A stretch of 64,000 nt of DNA from Bacillota bacterium (GTDB taxonomy: Bacteria > Bacillota > Clostridia > Christensenellales > Aristaeellaceae): positions 186,001 through 250,000 of the forward strand of contig JAEZIN010000029.1 of the NCBI GenBank assembly GCA_023436585.1. The letters are read 5' to 3'. The position numbers and the translations under genes are program-made. The notes below the pieces were generated by a model. The model saw nothing but the letters and a program-made list of their open reading frames with translations, searched no databases and had not been told where the DNA came from. Positions 60,991 to 64,000 of the stretch are shown piece by piece (within the stretch, counting starts at the first letter, position 1; each line of letters starts with the position of its first letter).

Positions 60991-61041
60991 GAAAGGGGCT
61001 GTCTCAAAGCGAATGAAACGCGGTGAGGCAGTTTCTTTTTT
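60991..61041 (+). terminator. Terminator of the InlB-repeat gene
   Basis: GAAAggggCTGTCTCA pairs with TGAGGCAGtTTC and is followed by TTTTTT. The sequence GGGGCTGTCTCA also resembles ends of some insertion sequences, so it may be part of a mobile-element remnant. Confidence 0.6.
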
Positions 61042-61069
61042 GTGAAAATGCGAAAGGATGCGAGAAAAA

Positions 61070-61618
61070 GATTCCCAATGATTGGCCCATCCGCGTCGCC
61101 CAGGCCGGGCATTTGGATACAGCGGGTTTTATCAAGCCGCGGTATGCCCACCGGCAGGCGATGTGGACTGACAAGCTTTGCGCTCATCTGGCCATAGGCA
61201 AGGCAAATGAGCTTTGGCGCGGCAGCTTTGCCTGGGCCGGAACACCCGGCGAAACGGTGCCGATGCTTGTGTTCACCAACGGCGATCATACGGAGCTTAC
61301 ATTGAACGGTACAGTGATTGGCTCTGCGCAGGTGGACGAACGCTGCATCGCGGCCTTTGATGTGACTATGCTCCCGGCATGCTGTCCGTTACTTGTACAA
61401 GGGGAACAGAGAAGGCATGCGATGCGCAGTTCCTGGGTCTGGAAAATGGAAGCGCCACAGATCTTACCAGTTATGCCAGCGCTGCACGCTCCACATTCAT
61501 GGGCCGCGCCATCGTGTATGTGCGGGCAGGCCTCACGGCCGGGATGGTAGAGCTGCATTTGAGAGCGCCGGGGCTTTGTGAAACAGTGGTTGCCCTGACC
61601 ATGACAAAGGCCGAATAG
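61070..61618 (+). pseudogene. Glycoside hydrolase family 2 C-terminal remnant
   Basis: One frame reads WPIRVAQAGHLDTAGFIKPR, RQAMWTDKLCAHLAIGKAN and VPMLVFTNGDHTELTLNGTV, the C-terminal DUF4982-type region of GH2 beta-galactosidases. Near 61371-61377 one base seems lost, because the homology continues in another frame: MLSVTCTRGTEKACDAQFLG, then FMGRAIVYVRAGLTAGMVEL, to the stop at 61616-61618. The catalytic barrel and sugar-binding domains are absent. The original terminator (61643-61679) is still there. It is a truncated and frameshifted relic, divergent from the LacI fragment on the other side of the cassette. Confidence 0.8.
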
Positions 61619-61642
61619 CGAAATTAGGACATCAATAACCAA

Positions 61643-61679
61643 CAGGCCGAGGGGGCTATGCTCCCCCGGCCTGCTTTTG
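61643..61679 (+). terminator. Terminator of the former GH2 gene
   Basis: Stem CAGGCCG-GGGGG/CCCCC-GGCCTG followed by CTTTTG. Confidence 0.8.
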
Positions 61680-61710
61680 TGCCTGTCAGAAATGATTGCT
61701 TTCTCATAAC

Positions 61711-61739
61711 TGGACATTTTTATCCTTTTCCACTATACT
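61711..61739 (+). promoter_or_regulatory. Promoter of the membrane protein gene
   Basis: TGGACA (61711-61716), 17-base spacer, TATACT (61734-61739). Confidence 0.7.
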
Positions 61740-61783
61740 TATGGATAGTTTTTACTATTTGTGTCTTGTGAAGGAGAATATTC

Positions 61784-62338
61784 ATGCTTTTGGATCAGCT
61801 GCGCCTTGATTGTGCGCTCAAGCAAAAGAAGGGGCTTCATTTCATTCTGGCTTCCGTTGTAATCTGGTGCGCGTTGATAGGGGTACATGCATCCAATCTG
61901 CCTGTTCTGACAAAAAACCTGGTTACATTTTGCTGTACAGCCCCGTTGATGCCTCTGGCATATGTCATATCGAAGGGAATAAAAGTCGATTTTCAGAATA
62001 AAGAAAATCCGTTGACGAATTTGGGGATTCTTTTTTCGGTGAACCAGATGCTGTATCTTCTGATAGCGATGTGGATTTATTCTGCTGTACCGGAAAAGAT
62101 GCTGATGGTAATGGCAATGATCTTCGGAGCCCACCTGCTGCCTTACGGATGGCTGTATCGGTCGAAGGCCTATACGGTCTTATCTGTGTTAATCCCAATT
62201 TTATCTCTGGTTTTAGGGTTGAATTTTCAGGCTTACGTAGTAGCTGCCATGATGGCTGTTATTGAGATACTGTTCAGCTTGTTGCTGATGATTGAAAACA
62301 AGAAAATTGCTTCCCAAGTAAGCGAAGCAGGCATTTAG
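61784..62338 (+). CDS. Membrane protein (DUF7010-like)
   Basis: A 184-residue protein with five or six hydrophobic helices: GLHFILASVVIWCALIGVHA, NLVTFCCTAPLMPLAYVISK, NLGILFSVNQMLYLLIAMWI, MLMVMAMIFGAHLLPYGWLY and a late one. The block PYGWLYRSKAYTVLSVLIPI and the N-terminal LRLDCALKQKKG recall a family I remember as DUF7010 (unverified). Function unknown. ATG at 61784 follows GAAGGAGA. It has its own promoter and terminator, outside the rearranged segment. Confidence 0.75.
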   Translation: MLLDQLRLDCALKQKKGLHFILASVVIWCALIGVHASNLPVLTKNLVTFCCTAPLMPLAYVISKGIKVDFQNKENPLTNLGILFSVNQMLYLLIAMWIYSAVPEKMLMVMAMIFGAHLLPYGWLYRSKAYTVLSVLIPILSLVLGLNFQAYVVAAMMAVIEILFSLLLMIENKKIASQVSEAGI

Positions 62339-62443
62339 AAAGATTTGTGCAAGGACCATGATCTTATGGCGAGGGGGTAGCGCTCCATCGTGCAATAATC
62401 CTTGGTCCGCCCGATAAAGCCGGCCATCAGATATTACTGACTC

Positions 62444-62478
62444 AAAAGGCTGCGGATATTGCTATCCGTGCCTTTTTC
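62444..62478 (+). terminator. Terminator after the membrane protein gene
   Basis: Stem AAAGGC-GCGGATA/TATCCG-GCCTTT with TTGC loop, then TTTTTCTTT. The rest of the 210-base gap holds only the next promoter. Confidence 0.8.
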
Positions 62479-62498
62479 TTTCTCGTACTGGATACTTA

Positions 62499-62507
62499 TG
62501 GTATACT
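62499..62507 (+). promoter_or_regulatory. Extended -10 promoter of the last gene
   Basis: TGGTATACT lies about 43 bases before the ATG; no clear -35. Confidence 0.5.
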
Positions 62508-62549
62508 GAAAGAAAAGCATGAACTATGTTCTGCGCATGAGGGAATGAC

Positions 62550-64000
62550 ATGGGTACGACGCTTGGAAACCTTCATTTGTATACTAGGAATGTACAGTGG
62601 GCGGATGAACTGAAAAACTTCGGTCATACGGTACTGTGCCTGTCCGACGGTTGGATCAGCATTCTGGACAGGGCTTTCAGGCCGGATGTATTGGAAAAGG
62701 AAGCAAAGCGCATATCCAAAGCCATGGGCGCGCCTTTGCTTTCCTTTTCCCTTTTTGATGATGATTATGTAACCCTTGGACTGTGGAAAGACGGCAGGAG
62801 AATCTTCGATTACACTGATTACCCCTCCCCTTCTATGAAGGGCGTCAGCGAACTGGAACGGAGCCTTGCCCTGGACAAGGAAGATACGAAAAAGCTCCGC
62901 CTTCTATTGCACTGTGAGGATGCCCGGCGCAAGGCGGAGCTGTTGGAGGAATTTCTGGGGGTGGCGCTGGTCATTGATACGGATTTTCTTTCAGATGGGG
63001 TTGATGCATTCCCAAGGGAAAAAGGCCATGCGCTTTTTGATGTGTATCAGGCAGAGCAAAAACAGTTTGGAAAAATCAACAACAGGACAAAAGCTGTTTT
63101 AACCCAGGAGATACATGCAAAGGCGGCCGATTGGTGGGATGCATTGACATTGTCCTATCCGGATGATAACAACATCCACCCCTCTAACAGCACCCAGCCA
63201 TGCATCCTGAAGGACGGCATGATAAAACCGCTGCTGGGGGAAGAGGTTCGCGTGCGCACGCTCACAAAAATCCTGACAAGCGGGAATCTGGCAACGGTGC
63301 TGGAACCTGTGCACGCTTATGGCGTTGGCAGGACATCATGGCCTGTAGCCCGGCAGTACGCTTTGGGTGGTTCTATGCTCAGGCAATTTCCCATCCCGGA
63401 ACATGTACAGCAGTTTGCCTGCATGCTATCTGACGGAAGCATCATCGCCCAATGGGTAGAGGATACCGAAAGGCTCGGATGGGGACGCTGCTGGCTCATT
63501 TGCATCGCCGCTGACGGATGCGCGCGCTGGCAAAAGACGCTGGACGGTGGCCAGTTTTGTGGGGATGCGGTGGAGTATGAGGGGAGCGTGTATGCAGCCA
63601 CCAGGGATTTGCCGGCAGGCATTACCCTGTACAAGGTCGACACGTTGGGGGAGATACTTTGCCAGAGAAGCTTTCCGCAGGCCATCGAGTTGTATTTCAG
63701 GCACCTAAAGTGCGGCGGGCTGCTGTGCGCCATAAGAGAAGCGGGACCGCACATGGAGAACCGCTGGTTCATCATGACCCTGAATGAGGAATTCTCCACG
63801 CGCTCTGCGTTTGAACTGCCCCAAACAATCTGGCCCGTATTCCATTCGCGCTTTGACCGATGCGTACTGGATGCGCAGGAGAAAAGCCTGTTCTTCGTTG
63901 CGCTTGAGTCGGAGGTGGTCCGGGTGGATCTGGACGGACAAAAATGCTTTTCGGAACATTTGCCCGGCTTGGGCAGTGTGGATTGCATGGATCAAAACGG
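62550..64000 (+). CDS. Unrecognised protein, C-terminus beyond the window
   Basis: An open frame of 483 codons runs to the window end without a stop. It starts MGTTLGNLHLYTRNVQWADE at an ATG six bases after GAGGG. Residues 1-180 look like a soluble alpha/beta domain (TVLCLSDGWISILDRAF, KAMGAPLLSFSLFDDDYVTL). From about residue 280 there are beta-rich, Trp- and Gly-containing stretches (SIIAQWVEDTERLGWGRCWL, ARWQKTLDGGQFCGD, SVYAATRDLPAGITLYKVDT) spaced like blades of a propeller (PQQ/WD-like). No signal peptide. Function unknown. Confidence 0.75.
   Translation, partial: MGTTLGNLHLYTRNVQWADELKNFGHTVLCLSDGWISILDRAFRPDVLEKEAKRISKAMGAPLLSFSLFDDDYVTLGLWKDGRRIFDYTDYPSPSMKGVSELERSLALDKEDTKKLRLLLHCEDARRKAELLEEFLGVALVIDTDFLSDGVDAFPREKGHALFDVYQAEQKQFGKINNRTKAVLTQEIHAKAADWWDALTLSYPDDNNIHPSNSTQPCILKDGMIKPLLGEEVRVRTLTKILTSGNLATVLEPVHAYGVGRTSWPVARQYALGGSMLRQFPIPEHVQQFACMLSDGSIIAQWVEDTERLGWGRCWLICIAADGCARWQKTLDGGQFCGDAVEYEGSVYAATRDLPAGITLYKVDTLGEILCQRSFPQAIELYFRHLKCGGLLCAIREAGPHMENRWFIMTLNEEFSTRSAFELPQTIWPVFHSRFDRCVLDAQEKSLFFVALESEVVRVDLDGQKCFSEHLPGLGSVDCMDQN

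Noticed and set aside
62339..62440. Possible tRNA-like sequence (GGCGAGGGGGTAGCGC)
   Set aside because: No acceptor stem, TTC-containing T-loop or anticodon arm could be folded.

Overview
The window looks like the chromosome of a Bacillota (Firmicutes) bacterium, most probably an anaerobic, gut-type Clostridia. The reasons are strong AGGAGG-type ribosome sites, frequent TTG and GTG starts, many sigma-A promoters with exact 17-base spacers, intrinsic terminators after most transcription units, moderately high G+C (about 55-60% by eye), and families typical of that group (membrane pyrophosphatase, ABC-F YbiT/YkpA type, CPBP proteases, DUF2156/GNAT pair, HMA-SafE-cupredoxin fusion). The species cannot be told from the sequence. 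No rRNA, tRNA, CRISPR array, prophage or intact transposase was seen.

Layout. 1-17.6 kb: housekeeping and transport. It holds a MATE exporter, M42 peptidase, an ECF sigma/anti-sigma pair, an FAD oxidoreductase, an anion permease, a proton-pumping pyrophosphatase (hppA), a GltS-type symporter behind an acyltransferase, a methyltransferase/GNAT group headed by a structured RNA, an M20 peptidase and an aldo/keto reductase. 17.6-22 kb: a D-galactonate (De Ley-Doudoroff) locus, with dgoA-dgoK on the minus strand, dgoD divergent, and a sugar isomerase nearby. 22-28 kb: a TetR-controlled small cysteine protein, a serine hydrolase, a broken Ntn amide hydrolase, a CPBP protease and a drug-type ABC exporter.

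28-38.4 kb: a full autoinducer-2 (AI-2) uptake and processing locus. lsrA-lsrC-lsrD-lsrB-lsrF run rightward; lsrR-lsrK plus a small cupin run leftward from a shared control region, and a ribokinase lies beyond. lsrG is absent and the cupin sits where an extra processing enzyme would be expected. This is the most interesting functional system here: imported AI-2 would be phosphorylated by LsrK, sensed by LsrR and degraded by LsrF, with the cupin a candidate for the missing isomerase step.

38.4-55 kb: a three-gene ABC-2 transporter with a phosphotransferase, an ABC-F protein whose second nucleotide-binding site has lost key residues, a Gfo/Idh/MocA dehydrogenase, two secreted proteins of unknown function and a lipoprotein, the HMA-SafE-cupredoxin metal protein, a membrane/XRE/flavodoxin operon, metY, and the GNAT-DUF2156 pair.

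55-64 kb: an accessory region. A GH9 cellulase has a LacI-type operator over its promoter. Next to it is a rearrangement: the C-terminal end of a LacI regulator and the C-terminal end of a GH2 beta-galactosidase-like gene flank an A+T-rich cassette that carries one complete transcription unit for a 1005-residue secreted InlB-repeat protein with 453-bp internal repeats. A membrane protein and a long open gene running off the window end follow.
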